The notes: generated by a model from the letters alone, not told the origin. A stretch of 64,000 nucleotides of DNA from Adiantum capillus-veneris (GCA_014529385.2 CM043945.1:99573463-99637462); one strand, 5' to 3'. Numbered from the stretch's first letter, positions 12,012 to 25,424 are shown. Made by a program: numbers and translations.

Positions 12012-12914
12012 ATGGCATATAAATTCTCACAGTTTCATGGATTTCCTACTGAGAATGCACACACTTTTTTTGAAAAGTTGGAAGTCAATTGCTTACTGCA
12101 AAATATACTAGACCGAGCTATATTGTTGCGACTACTGCAATATAGTTTACAGGATGAGGGAAAAGTCTGGTTACACAATTATGAGGAGTTGATGCAGACA
12201 CAAAATCCAGGGGTAGTTTTGGACTACAACCGTGTGAAGCAAGTGTTCCTAGCACAATACCGATCTATCAAAGTACCTGATGAAGTTTGGCATGAAATTC
12301 TGGGGTACACTCAGAGGGCTAATCAAAGTGTTGATGATATTTTCATGCAATCCACTCGTTTATGGGACAAATGGGCTCAGGCTTTGGGAAACGAGATCCC
12401 TCATCCATGTGAAAGAAGGACCGTTTTGTGGAAAACCTAAAAGAAAGCCTGAAGTTCAAAGTCGAGCTAAAAAGACCCATTCAAGGAGGTAGTCGCTATC
12501 GCCAGAGAGAAAGAATGGAAGGCTCCAAGACTTAATGAATATGGAAAAGCGATCCCTATACAAAATAATGGTGGCCAAAAGGAGGAGAATCAGGCAGAAG
12601 TTGGAGGCCAACCTGCTCAAAGGTCTGCTAATATCGAACAGCTACAACAAAATATGCAAGAAATGATGGCCATGATGCAAGAATTGCGACTTAATGTTCT
12701 TAGAGGAGATGGTAGTGGTCGTGGACAAGGCAATTTTGAGCCGCAGAGGAGGTTCATCCCCACTTGTTATAATTGTGGTGAACTTGGTCATACTAGCAAT
12801 TATTGTTCAAAGCCAGCAAGGGTGGGAGGCGATATGTTTCCACTTCCTCAACAGATTCCTAACAGGGCTATTGATTATGCACTGGATATACGGGGAGATC
12901 AAGGTACTGAATAG
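12012..12914 (+). pseudogene. gypsy copy 2 gag
   Basis: The start at 12012 (MAYKFSQFHGFPTENAHTFF) matches the conserved beginning of plant gypsy gag (F.G...E....W/F). The capsid-like region ends at a stop at 12438-12440. After at least one frame change, a nucleocapsid part continues with a Met/Gln-rich helix (MQEMMAMMQELRL) and a complete CX2CX4HX4C knuckle, CYNCGELGHTSNYC (about 12765-12806). The frames do not join, so no functional Gag can be made. Confidence 0.85.
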
Positions 12915-13339
12915 GAAAATCAAGACTCAACTTCTGGTGGTCATGTGGGTATTGTGCGGGTAGAAAAGAAAGACACAGTGTGTTGTCAGTAGGCAAAAGA
13001 GAGAGGGAAGGCTATGCCGCTCCAGAGCCTAGCAAAAAGAAAGGGAAGGAGAAGGAGGGTGAAGATGAGAAAGCCAAGAGGAAAAGAAAACCTTGTACGA
13101 TTTGAAGTGGCAAATTTGCCTTTGGAGAAGGCCAAACAGCTTACAGTTTAAAGGAAGACCTAATTGGGAGGAAAGTAGATTGTACTTTTGGATAGTTGAT
13201 GAATATGGTGCCCAAACATAAAAGGCAATGGAAGTCATTAGTAAATCCATAGAAAGAGCCAAAGCATGGACAAGTTAGAGTGTTGTCTGTGAGAGAGTTA
13301 CCCGACATCTGTCCTATGGTGAACGCTTAGCACAAAGGT

Positions 13340-16300
13340 GTGGGCATGGGAGAAGCCTACATTGATGGAGGTGCTCAAGTTTGTGTGATCACACAGTCAT
13401 GTGTCGAGAGAATGGGTCTTATTACATGCGGAAGATCTGGGTTTTGGATTCGACTAACAAACCATGCCAAAGTGAAATATTCAGGAATGATCAAGAATTT
13501 GGAAGTCGAAGTCTTTAACGAGAAGGTTATGGTAAACTTTCATGTTATGCTAGCTGATCTGGGAGCCTTTCCTCTCATTTTGGGACGGCCTTGGTTGAGA
13601 GCTATTGGTGCCGTGCAAGATTGGGGGAAGGGCACAATCGGTGTGCATGGCAAGAAGGGTGAAAAGAGAGTGTTTGATATGACTACCAAACAGCCTATGG
13701 AACTTGAATGTGTGAGTGAGAATAATGAATCCAAAACTACCAGCGATGATAGTTCTGAAGACTCAAAAAGTAGCACTCCTTGGAGTTCCGATGATGAGGG
13801 TGAAGTGTCATTTTTGTTGTTGGACGAGGAATAGAGAGAAGTTAGTTAAGTGCTACAATTATCAGGGAATATAAATGCTTCAAGCCGTTTAGAGCAACTG
13901 AAAGACTTGATGCAACCAAAACAGGAATTTCCAGTGAAGAAAGAGTTAATTTAAAATATGCTGAGTATTGATTTGACACAAGGAGAAAGAAGGGAGTACT
14001 TAGCAATGTTGGACAGGTTTCCAAATCTTTTCATCACTTCATACCAAGAAATAAGGGTTTTTGTTGGGGATCCTGTGAAGATCGACCTAGTTGAAGGGGC
14101 CAAGCCAATATGGCAAAAATTAAGAAGGATGGGTAAGGAACAAATGAATGCTTTAAAAGAGGAAGTGGATAAACTATTGGATGCAGAGCTCATTGTGCCA
14201 GTTGATAATGCTGAATGGGTGAGCCCTGTAGTGGTCACTCTGAAGAAAGATGGGCGTTGGAGAGTTTGTGTTGATTACAAGCCATTGAATGTAGTGACCA
14301 AGAAAGATCCTTACCCTTTGCCTTTCATTGATCAACTTCTAAATGCAGTGGTTGGTTTTGAAAGATATAGTGTCTGTGATGGTTATTCAAGATATTTTTA
14401 GCTTATCCTTGCTCTTGAAATCATGCCATGGGGTTGTTTGTGCTTTTGCTGCATTCCTTGTGACTTGACAAATGGGCCCGAAGATTTTGAAAGGAAAGTG
14501 GATTGGATCCTTACCCCGTTCCTTGGGAAGTTTGTCAAAGGGTTCATAGATGATTTCTATGTATACAATTAAAGGAAAGAGCATGTTCAAAAGCTTGAAA
14601 TGACTTTTGCAAGGTATGATGAATGTGGGGGTCAGCTCAATCCCAAAAAATGTCATTTGGCACAGCCAAGGGTAAAGCTTCTTGGACATGTGATTTCAAA
14701 AAATGGAATCGAAGTAGATTCAGAGAAAGTGGAGGCTTTCTTGTTGTTGTCATCTCCAAAAGATACCAGACAGTTGGCCACTTTCATATAGAAGGTTAAA
14801 TATCTGTCTCGTTTCATACATTTGGCATCACAGCTATTGTATCCATTGCAGCAAACAATTAAGAATGATCCCTTGGAATGATCTCATGATTGTGGTGATG
14901 TTTTTGACAAAGTTAAAGAAGTTTTGAGTATGTTACCTATTATGCAAGCTCCTGACTGGGAAGGAGTTTGATGTTAACCCATCAGTGGGAGATGATGCCA
15001 TTGGGGCCATGTTGTTGCAAAAAGGAAAAGAATCTCAGTATATGGAGCCTGTTTATTATGCTTGTAGAGTGAAGACTCCTCATGAAAGAGATTTTTGTCA
15101 AATTGAATTGGTGATGACCAGTATGGTTTATGCTTACAAGTGATTCAAACACTACTTGTTGCACAAGTCATTCACCTTTCTTACCAGTTATTCATTGCTT
15201 CCCCAACTGTTCAATAATTCAAATATATCAAAAACAGTGATGAAATGGGTTAATAAACTTCAAGAGTTTCAGTTCACCTTCTTGGTGGAAGAAAGTACTT
15301 GAGCTACCCTGGCAGATTTACTCACTTATAAAGATACTCCTATTTTGGTTAAAGAGAAAGTAGTATAGAAAAAGAAAATCAAGACTCTTGCCATCTTTGA
15401 TGCTTCACTGTTATACTTTGATGGTTCTTACCGAAGAAGTCATGATGCTGCTTCAGGAGGCATTGTCATACATGATGCACAAGGGAAGCTTGTAAGAAAA
15501 CAACTGAAACAGGATGCAAAGAGTAACAATGAAGCAGGGCACATGGCCCTTGAAGGTGGTTTGCACATTTGCTTACAGTTGGGAATTAGACGCTTACAAA
15601 GGAGATGCCTTGTTGGTCGTAAAGAAGGCATTGGGAGCATGGAAGAATAAGAATCCTAAACTAAAGAATTTATGCTTCAAAGTGAGCTTGCAGCATGGAG
15701 TTTGCAGCATATTGAGAGGTCTCAAAATGAAGAAGCTCATGATGTTGCCCAAGAAATGATCACTTGTGTGTTCCTGCTAAAGCCAAATGCCCTTTTATAT
15801 CATGGGAGGGAAGTGTTATCAAAGGAAGTGGATTTTCTATTGATAGGTGTCCTACATGAAGGTTAACCATCTTCCAAAAGTATACATTTATAAGGAAAGC
15901 CAAGAAATACAAAATGCTTGATGATGTGCTTTACATGAAAGGAGGTGATTTGGTTTTGCATCGTGTGCTTTGGAAAGAGGAAATTTACGAAATCATGGAA
16001 GAAAATTGTGAGGGGTCTTATGGAGGCCATTTTTCCATGAAATCATGTTGAATAAAATTTTACAAGAAGGCTATGTATAGCCAAGCATTCAATGGGATGT
16101 TAATCATTGGTGCAAGTCATGTTCGCCTTGCTAGAAGATGGGAAAGATAATTTTGAAGCCAGAATTGTGACATACAATTCTAGCTTTTGATGTGTTTGAA
16201 AAATAGGGGCTTGATGCTATTGGACCCCTACCTATGACTAGCAAAATAAATGCTTATATTTTGACAACAGTGGATTATCTGTCATGATGGGCAGAAGCCA

Positions 16301-17198
16301 AGGTTGTCAAATAGATTACCAGTAAGGAGATGGGGAAATTTGTTTATGAGCATATATGCTGCAAATTTGGCGTACCCCTGGAGCTACTTTCTGATAAAGG
16401 ACCAGGATTTAGAGGAGATCTGTTTGATTTATTATGCGAGAAGCTCAATATACAACATATGTACAATGAATGTCCTTATTATCCACAATGCAATGGTCTC
16501 AATGAGAGATTCAATGGAGAGTTGGTAAAGATCATAACAAAGATGACTCAGACACATGGGAAGACTTGGGATTCAGAGTTGGCATGTGCATTATGGGCCT
16601 ACAGAACTACTATCAAAACGAGCACATGATTTTCTCCTTACCACTTGATCTATGGCAAGGAAGCTTTATTGCCAATTGAAGTGGAAATTCCTGCACTCAA
16701 ATTGTTATCATTGGGAGGTGAAGAGCAAGCAAATTCTTGGCAGAAAAGGTTGTTGGATTTACAATGTTTACAATTGGACAGAGTTTTAGCTTTGAGCTAC
16801 TATGAGGAAGTATCAAAGAAGGATCAGGTAAAATCCAATGAATGTGTGGAGGAATTTTTTTTTGAAAAGGGTGATTTGGTGTTGCGATACAATAGTAAGC
16901 TGGACAATACCTTTCAGAAGAACTTTCAAATTAAATGGGAAGGTCCTTTTACTGTTATGAACAAATTTGATAATGGCACATATCAGTTGGGGCTGATTTG
17001 AGTGGTGCACAACATAAATATCGTGTTAATGGTTACCATTTAAAGAAATACTTGGCACGTTTGATGAAAATTGTGACAGATGAGATGTTATCAATGGAGG
17101 GAGACAATGTGGAGACATCTGAGGATGTAGATGAGGTTTATGGGGATGAAATGCAGCAGCAGCTATTCACCCTAGGAGCCTCTGCTTGTCATGAATGA
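13340..17198 (+). pseudogene. gypsy copy 2 pol with two RNase H domains
   Basis: Protease: YIDGGAQVCVIT (about 13359-13394), with DGG in place of DSG. A Ser/Glu/Asp-rich linker ends at 13834. RT: LIVPVDNAEWVSPVVV to DYKPLNVVTKKDPYPLPFID (about 14190-14340), a TAG at 14399-14401, then the catalytic FIDDFYVYN (about 14544-14570). First RNase H about 14960-15340 (DDAIGAMLLQKG, YYACRVKTPHERDF). Second, archaeal-like RNase H about 15405-15760 (LYFDGSYRRSHDAASGG, SNNEAGHMALEGG, GDALLVVKKALGAW, RSQNEEAHDVAQE), frameshifted inside. Integrase: core Asp in LLSDKGPGF (about 16391) and Glu in GLNERFNGEL (about 16500); its HHCC part and first Asp region are degraded. The C-terminal KGDLVLRYNSKLD and KWEGPFTVMNKF are visible at 16869-16970. 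Each block sits in a different frame or behind stops. Confidence 0.87.
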
Positions 17199-17209
17199 CT
17201 AAGTAGACT

Positions 17210-18430
17210 AGGGGCCCGTTGGCAAGCTATGTCAAGCATTTTTTGGATGAGCATAAAGTCGCTAATTCATGCTAAAAAGCTTGCCCACTAGCCTCGTGTA
17301 TATATGTGTACGTAGCCCTACGAGTTTTGGAAGAGGCTCTGTAAAAATTCATGTACAAAGGTGTGATTTTTCCAAGATTGAATGCTGATTTTTTGGGTTG
17401 TTTGAGACTCCAAAATATGGTTTTTAATAAGTATTTTTAGCCATGCTTCATAGCTTGTGAATCGGACTTGTACATCATTAGTTATGAGCATGCGAAGCGG
17501 ACGGTCTCAACTTAGAAGGTGATTAAAGGTGCATGCGAGAAGGGAAATTAGGCCAACTTGTGGGTCTAAGATTAGAAATGCTGAATTTTTATATATTTGG
17601 AGATAGTCGAGGTGATGGGTTTCGAGCTGTGTGTTACGGTGTGTCATTCAGTGACCGGAGCAGCAAGGTATGCCTCGGGGAAAATTGTTCGAGAAGTCCT
17701 CTCATGCTTTGGGAGAAGCTGAGAATTTTCGGGGAAGTTCGGAAGCTTGGGGAGAGTTTCCATGTGGCATGGAGGTAATCCCACATGGGAAGAGGAAAGG
17801 GGAAAGTGAAGGGTACATAGGGCACTTTGGGACCCCATTATGGTGTGTCAAAGGTGAGAGGAGCTCTCTCAAGGCTTGGCTATGGGGGCTCGTGGGCTCA
17901 TGGGGAAGGGGATGGAGAAATTTTCAGTCCACACCAGCTGCCTAGGTGCCTGGTCACATTTTTTGGTCCCCGAACACTTCCCCCACCCCATTCCTTGATC
18001 AAAGGGTCACCAATAGGTCATTTTTCACCCAAAAAAGGCCAAAATTGGACCAATTAAAAGGTGCCCAAGGAGAAAACCATGTCGGCCAAGAGGAGAGAGG
18101 AAATCCCTTGGGATAAGAGCCAAAAAATACCCCTTTTTAATAGCTGAAATTCTCTGCAGACCTGCAAAAACTTCCAGAGAGCTCATTTCTGAGTAAGGAA
18201 AAGGACACCTCCATGTTCGAACGGCCATAACTTCTTCATTTCTTCTCTATTTTTTTCCTATGGATACTCTACGGACATCTCCACAAGATGAGCTTCATCA
18301 TGATATCATTTTTTTATCCTAATTTTGAGTGTGTTCCATGCTTCAAGGGTTTTTCATAAATCTCTATAGGTGTTGACTACATGTGTTTTTGGTCGTGCAA
18401 TAGTTCTTCGTTCTGACTGTTTAGCTCGAG
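17210..18430 (+). other. gypsy copy 2 3' LTR, presumed
   Basis: No supportable gene. Position between the polypurine-like tract and the LTR-matching fragment at 18431 makes this the 3' LTR body. The short ORFs here are not conserved proteins that I recognise. Confidence 0.45.
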
Positions 18431-18463
18431 CAAGGCTATAGGGGCATTCATTTTCCTTCTCGT
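18431..18463 (+). repeat. 3' LTR fragment of gypsy copy 2
   Basis: Direct-repeat partner of 11651-11683. Sequence right of 18464 does not match the continuation of the 5' copy, so the 3' LTR appears broken here. The 3' LTR should begin near the purine-rich GACTAGGGGCCCG at about 17205 and fill most of 17.2-18.46 kb. Confidence 0.55.
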
Positions 18464-18464
18464 C

Positions 18465-18780
18465 TGCACGGTAACAATGCTATGTGACTGCTAGAAGGAT
18501 CTTTGTGTAGTAACAACCAATGTCAAAAGTAGACCAGATGTAGCCAACAAACGCATGGAAGTGTGGAAGAAGCTCGACAATTTTTTGAAAGTTTTGAGAC
18601 AATAAGTTAGCTCTGCTACTTATGCAGATGACTTTAAAAAGACAATAAATCTTTTAATAACTGCTATCATAGATGCTTGGGGAGCAAAAGACATCACATA
18701 TTACTTGGTGAATATTCAATTACTTTTTAAAGTCTGGATAGTATTTTACATTGCATCCTATGAGTTCAACTAACCTTTTT
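18465..18780. other. spacer, nothing recognised
   Basis: AT-rich sequence between the gypsy remnant and the LINE 3' end. A possible coding relic (about 18500-18700) could not be assigned to any family. Confidence 0.3.
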
Positions 18781-19389
18781 AAAATTTTTTAGCATATTTT
18801 TTCTTTCGAGAAAAAGATCCTTCTATTAGTTAACGAAAACTTCCCATAGGTCTACAACCACCTCTACAAGAGAGGGCTACGACAATCATGATAAGGAGAC
18901 TCTCCCAATGAAAAAACAACATATGTACAATGAAGCTAAATCAAGAGATCGGAGGAGGGAAGAGCCACAATGGTGGACGATAGTGCCATCTGAGCACACC
19001 CTGGACCATAGTGAAGAAAGGCCCAGGATGCCAGAGTCAAAGGAAATCCTCTCTGTGCTCTCGGATGTGGTTAGAGTTGCCCTAGAGTCGCTCAAACTAT
19101 CCTTTGAGAGTATGGATCAGCTCTAGCCAAAGATCCCAAATAGTCTCTATTGGTGGTACATGGCGAGCCTCAAAGATGCGGAAGCAACGGGCCCGCCAGA
19201 TGAGCCAGAGTGTCAAGCCGTTGATGAGCTCCCAACACTCCTCTCTGTCACGGCACCACTCTTGTGAAGTACGCTATGTAGCAGGCTTTAGTGTAGGTCG
19301 ACCCCCCTGCATCACTATCATCCTGCTGGATGGTGGAGGATAGTTTGAAGTGCCCGACCCGTGAGAGTAGACCAAGCAGCTGCTCCCCA

Positions 19390-22300
19390 TGTGTACTACT
19401 AAGTGGTGGAAAGAGCTAGCATCAATTGAATAATACGAAGCCACACTTGCTGTGCCAAAGAGCAATCCCAAAGGCAGTGATGCTGACTATCCACAAGATG
19501 GTCACAAGCTGCACATGCGGCCAAGAGACCACTATGTACAAGACAACTCCCAACTGTTGTAGCTTGGTGCGCTACAAGCCACAGGAACAAAGTGACTCGC
19601 CTCAACTGTCTGGAGTCCCACAACCTCACCCAAAAAGCTGCCAAGAACTCAGCTGTGAGACCCTCCTCCTCCCAATGAGGTGCTTAGCAAGACGAGCCTC
19701 TCTCTACGCTGTCAGTATGTGACGTCCCAGTCGAGCAATGTACTAAAAGAAAGGGACACTTGGATGGTCTGATGAGGAGAAACGGTCCCTCCAAAGCCAC
19801 TCTCCAGGATCCCATTGTACTTGTGCCAGTGGACAGCTCTCCCAATCCCACAGTCTCCAGTGGTCTTGCTGGGTCGGGATCTATGACACAAGTCCTCCCA
19901 CATATACCCACCACTTGGATCCTTAAAAAATAGCACTCTGCAACCTGTGGAGCCTCTACTACAACTCTATGTAAGCGCCCTCACCTTGTAGCTCAAAAAA
20001 ATAGGAGGGAACAGTCTCTGAGCAAGCCCAAACTGAGTTAAGAACATCCAGTCGCGTGAAGGCTCCCATCCATCTGGGTGATGCTGACTCGAGAGGTGTG
20101 AGCCACTCAACTGATACTGCCTCTGAGATGTCCTGATACATGCTCTGCACCCTTCTCATGCCCAATAGCTAAATGCCCTGAAGCTCCTCTGACAAGCCTG
20201 AAAACTGTAACGAGTCACCTAAAGAGTGTGCTGGACCCTCTGCCATGGGATCCTAGGAAACATGAGGCCGACTACCAACCAAGTGGCCTCTCTGAGTGCT
20301 AACCATGGGGTTCCAAACAAGGGCGTGTCTCAGATGCTCCTTTGTGCAAGTAGGTTGACGCTGCTCTAGGCCTCTCCGCAGTTGCTCCCAAGATCGGGGC
20401 AGGCTCATAGGAAAGCGGTCCTCTAGTCTCTTGCTCAAGCCAACTCTGCGCATCTCTGTGAAAATCCATCTAGTCGAGGGTTGCAGGGGCCTCTAGCCTG
20501 AGGCACCCTAGCACTAAGACACTGAACCAAGAACTCCTTCCAGGGCTCCTCACCTAGAAGAAGTCCTCTGACGATAAACATCCCAAGAAGGGCTGTGCTT
20601 TTCTATGCTAGGTCTATGATCCCCAACCCTCCCTGAGAACAAGGAAGAATGATGACCTGCCATGCAACTTTGGCCCGAGCTATCTGAGTGTCACACCCTG
20701 ACCAAAGGAATTTCGTGATCAGCCTCTCTACTTGGCTGATACAAGAACTCGAGAAGATCCAACAAGAAGTGATGTACAACATAGTAGCCAATAACACCTA
20801 GTTGACCACTATAACTCTGCCTGCCAGAGAAAGTCGTACGGAGCTCCAATGTAACAACTTCCTCCTGATAGACAGGAGGAGGGGAGCAATTTGATGCTCC
20901 GGAGATAAGTCCAAACCAACCTGACACCCCAAGTACCGAACTGTAGTCCTTGGGGCAATCCACCTAAAACCCTCACCTGGCATCCAATCAGGTTTAGGAG
21001 CACTACCAACTGAGAAATCCACTGTCTTTCTCTAGTTCATCAGTGTGCCAGATGCACAAAAAAAAGTCTCAAGAAGCTTCTCACACCTGTGAAGGTTGGC
21101 CTCCTGGCCATCCAAGTACAAGGCTAAGTCGTCTGCAAACTCAACGTCCAATAGCTCATCTCCATGAATAGGGAGCGCTAAGCCACGTAAACCAACCTGC
21201 TGTGAAGACAAAAACCTGCTCATCACCTTAGCATAGAACAGAAAGAGGAAGGGGGCAAGAGGGCAGCCCTGTCTGATCGAACGTGTGAGCATGAATCAAT
21301 CACCTCTACCTAACAAAAGTACCTGACTATGTTCCTGTCTGTACAAAGCTGACACCCCTGTGATCCAAGCATCTGTGAAGCCCATCCTGCGTAGAGTGCC
21401 CTCCAAAAAGTCCTAGTCAACTCTCTCGTAGGCCTTCTCAAAATTGAGAAAAAGAATCACTAGATCCTCACCACGGAGCTGCGCAAGGACAGAAGCCTCC
21501 CAAAAAGTAAAGATGTTGTCAAGGATACTACGCTCCTTGACAAAACCTGTCTAAGTCCCATGTATAATGCTCTCTAGAAGTGGCTGAATCCTCAAACTCA
21601 GAGCCTTCGCAAGAATTTTGTAGGCTTAGTTGAGGATGGTGATGGGGCGCCACTATTTGAATCTCATCCAAGGAGCCACACTCCTTGGGAATGAGGTAGA
21701 TCAGGCCCTCACTCATGCTATCAGGCATCTCTCCTGTGTGTAGTATGTACTGAAAAGCACTCCATAGATCTGAGCCAAGCAAGTCCCAATACTCCCAAGA
21801 AAAAGCTGAGAGTCAACCATCTCACCTGGACAGCTACCACGGGGGAGTGATCTCAGATCCGTGTGTAGCTCCTTTAGCTGAAGAGGCAGCTCAAGCCTCT
21901 AGCATATCTCCTCAGTCACAAGACAAGGCATCTGTGCCCACACCTGCTCTGTGCATACATCCCGATGCTCTGTGGGGCTTTGCAGACAGTAAATCACGAT
22001 AAAAGTCAGTGGAAATTGCACGCATGTTCTCTGGCTCTGAAGCAACTGACCCGTCGAGCCTCCTCAACTGATTGACCTTGGCATGCGTATGCCGAGGCCC
22101 CACTACCTCAAAGAAAGCGCCTATCACTCTGTCACCCACCTGGGTCACTGAGATGCCTGTCAATGGAAAGCAAACTCATGCACCTCTCCTCTGTACTGAC
22201 AAGCTCCTGGCGAGCACGTTGTAACTGATCCTCCAACCCGGAAGGACTGTCTGGATGCTGCTCCTCCATCCTCTGGCATTGTAGCCAGGAGAGCTGAAGA

Positions 22301-23200
22301 CTCTTGAAGAAAGAGGTGACTAAGCTGAGCAAGTCCGGAGGCCACTCTGTTAGCAGGAGAAATCTGCATATCTATGCTCTTTGTCCAAAGAGCCTCCACT
22401 CGCTTTCTAAGCACTGAGTCCAGCAAGACCCTCTCTGGGATGCAAAGCATCGTGCTCCCACTCCTTTTCCTATCAGTCACTGTAAGGATCACTGGAGCAT
22501 GGTCCGAAAAGGAAGTCCCTGCCAGAATGCCAACTGTCCCACCCAAGTAACAAAAGTGGTCACTAGTGTAGAAGCAATCTATCCAAGATAGATTCACGCC
22601 TCCCACTCTACGCTCTGAATGAGAGAAGGCCAAAATGTCTAGGGGCCTCATAAAACTAGAATGTTGCCATACATTTGAAACCCGTAGAGTCAAACAAAAC
22701 CTCTCCCAAGCTGCCAACTCAACTCCATGCACAGTAATATGTCTACCACCAATCTTTGTTAGAGGGTTCCTCCAGCATGTTGAAGTCACCCCCTACACAC
22801 TATTGCTTTGTCTACGACAGAGACTCAACAATCTGAGACCAAAACTCTGCACGTGCACTCGCCACATTGGGCACATAGATGTTCAGGAAGCCCACGAGAT
22901 AACCTTGAACCTGCATAGTGATCCACTGAGTCTTGCCTAGCACAATAATCCCTCTGCCCACAATGGCCTGCTGCAAAGAATCTGCAATAGTCATACATAC
23001 CCCGCCCTAGATGCCTCAAGGTCCAAATACAACTGACCAAAAAGTCTCAGGTTGTCCACGCAAAAGCTGACCACAATGTCTAATGCGGATCTCACACAGA
23101 TGGTGCTCCTATAACATAAGAAGGTCAATCTCTCCTCCCACAAGGCATCGCTAAAGCTCTTGATGCAATCGGCTCCTTTGATGCTGAAACTGGGGCCCAC
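19390..23200 (-). pseudogene. LINE ORF2: endonuclease, reverse transcriptase, zf-RVT
   Basis: Endonuclease: NIYVPN-like motif (about 22910-22890), WIDCFYTSDHFCYLG (about 22580-22535) and the catalytic SFSDHAPVIL (about 22520-22490). RT: EGLIYLIPKE (about 21710-21680), the conserved SIRQGCPLAPFLFLFYAKV block (about 21285-21225) and FADDLALYLDG with the catalytic Asp pair (about 21140-21105). C-terminus: CAACDHLVDSQHHCLWDCSLAQQVW (about 19530-19450, split here for length: CAACDHLVDSQ / HHCLWDC), the Cys/His pattern of zf-RVT found in plant LINEs. At least six frame changes separate these blocks. The enzyme would nick genomic DNA and prime cDNA synthesis at the nick. Confidence 0.88.
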
Positions 23201-23989
23201 CTAGTCCCTGTACATTCCATGAGACAATCCTCATGGGAAGCGAGAGAGAACTGATGCTGCCGCAGTAGCTAACCGTGCTATCTTCGAGGCAAGCTTGGAT
23301 GGGGAGTAATCTGCATCTGGGTGTCCTCGAGATGGGCGTGACTGCAAAGAGTGTCTAGCCCAGGCCCAAGTAGATCGAGCCGTGCGCAAAGCAACCTCCT
23401 CTATCCAGGAGTCCTCATGTATGTGTACATAGCATGGCAGGCTCTGCATGTCAGCAAAACAGTGAACCAAAATGTGTCTACATCCTGCTGCATCTGGAGG
23501 TGTCACAACAAACTTGGCCAACGGCCAAAGAGTATGAAGAAAGTCTGTAAACCCTAGGTCTCCCATGTGGTGAGAACTCTAGGGCCTGTGAGTAGCCACT
23601 TCAACATTGAGTCTATAGTCCACTCAGCCTGGTTCGTGGTGCATAGGGGAAAAGAGAAGCAACCACTGAGTCCAAGGCCTCTGTCCCTCTAGCTGCAAGG
23701 AAAAGTACATGAACTCTGAAGCAGACAACCTCAAGGTGTGGTGAGGGGTCATCGAGGAAACATGTAAAGTCAAAGGAAAAGAAATCCAACGGCGACGAAT
23801 GTTGAAGCTCGTCAGACCTCTAGGAACTGTTGCAAAGGGAGAAGTCTGCACCAGAAGAGGGGGTCGCAAGAGCTGTCCCTCTCTCGATAAGCGACTGATG
23901 GCAAAGGTGCTTCCAAGAGATCTCCTAGTAGCCGAGGAAGGCCCTGCCCCCTGGGACGGCTACGAGAGTGGAGCGGAAGGAGGTGAGGG

Positions 23990-25393
23990 AGCGGGGGGAG
24001 AAGGGGGAGAGGGTGGGTGAGGGGGGTCAACAAAGGTAGGGGGGAAAGATGGAGAGGTAGAGGGAGAAGGAGGGGGGGGGGGGGAGAGGGGGGGAACTTG
24101 GGGGGAGGAGGGGCTGTCGAGGGTGAGGCTGAGGTGGAGGCTAGAGCAAGGACCTTGTCCTATTGAAAAGGGTTGAATTGATTCCCCGTCGAAACCCACT
24201 ACTGCTGGGCAAGAGCCTGGGAACCACTCTAAGTGCTAGACTGGCGCGGAGGCCTCTGCCGATGCTGACCACGAGCCTGCTGCCAGCCCTCCTCTGCTTG
24301 AGCCCCTGGCTCGGAGGGTGGCTCTACCTGCGTACTGTGTGACTCTACATGCTGCTATAGGCCATCCCTCAAGGGCTGGGGCTGGGCCTGTGGTGTAGGT
24401 CGGGGTCTCATTTGTGGACAAGCCTTTGCAAGATGGTCCATCTGTCGACAAATGAAACACAGATTCGGGAGGCCTGATTACTCCACGCTCTATTTGAACC
24501 AACCCCCACTCACTCGAGGAAGTAGGATAACCTTGGGGAGGGTGTGGGTGTCCCTAACCAGAACACGTACTAAGGGAATGCCAACCGCCTTGGCAACAAC
24601 TGATGCTGCCGTGCGAGGTGTCTCCAAGACAGTCCCAATCTCTGAGCCTATACTGGACAAAAGTGGTAAGTACTCCCTCCTCAAACTAGGAAAGCAGACG
24701 ATGATGGGAAGGTCTACCTCCTCTACCAAAACATCTGAAGCTAGGTCAAAACCATGTCTCCATTGTTGAAAGTGGGCTCGAACTGCTCGAATGGTCAAGA
24801 GGCTCATTGCGATGACCTTGGATGCAATCTCAGAGGTCACAAACTCTATATGATAGTAACCGCATCCAAGGAATTGCACGCCCAAGATCTTGCCCACTTC
24901 TGCGAGAAGGTGGGCCTGGAGAAGATCAGCAGCTCTCCTTTGCAGGGTTTTCTACTGAGAATCTTGCAGATGATGGAGGTCGCCAGTGGGCGTTCCACCT
25001 CTACGGCTAGGCTCGCTTGCTCTGTTGATGAAAGAGCAAGTCAAATGGTGGGCTCAGCGTGGTTGGACGAGTGGAATTCATTGGAGTTCCTTTGTGGTGG
25101 AGCTTGAGCCTCCATCTGTGTCTGCTGCTGTGAGGAAAGGGCGGAGAAACAATGACAACAAGGAAAGCTTCTATTGGACCGAACCCATCAAGGGTGCTGT
25201 GGCGAGCCCGACAAGTAGGAGAAGTGGCTAAGGGTGAAATGCAGGCAGGTGGGGCAATGGGAAACGATAGTGCGCAGGTGGACGTGCGGGGCAAAGGGCA
25301 GTCTGGTGGACAAGGCAACGACTAGAGACGGGCAGGCAAGCAGCGGGTGGAGCTGGCGTTGGGTGGTGGAATGGGTTGTGGCGATGGGAAACG

Positions 25394-25424
<31 letters not shown>

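Larger units (their letters stand above)
11580..18464 (+). mobile_element. Ty3/gypsy LTR retrotransposon (copy 2), Tat-like, heavily decayed
   Basis: Domain order gag, protease, RT, RNase H, second RNase H, integrase on the plus strand. A primer-binding-site-like AGGTACCAGAGC at 11939-11950 matches the initiator-Met pattern TGGTATCAGAGC at 10 of 12 positions and marks the inner edge of the 5' LTR. A stretch shared by 11651-11683 and 18431-18463 (CAAGGCTATAGGGGC, then ATTTTCCTTCTCGT) is what I can see of the two LTRs; the 3' copy is cut at about 18464. The second RNase H is typical of plant Tat-lineage gypsy elements. Stops and frameshifts every few hundred bases indicate an old copy. Confidence 0.88.
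18780..25100 (-). mobile_element. L1-like non-LTR retrotransposon (LINE), decayed
   Basis: Read on the minus strand: an ORF1-like nucleic-acid-binding protein (about 25100-24400), an apurinic endonuclease (about 23200-22160), a reverse transcriptase (about 21900-20600) and a zf-RVT-type C-terminus (about 19650-19400). There are no LTRs. Numerous frameshifts and stops break both ORFs. A T-rich stretch at 18770-18815 could be the inverted 3' tail. I saw no clear target-site duplication, so both ends are approximate. Confidence 0.9.
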
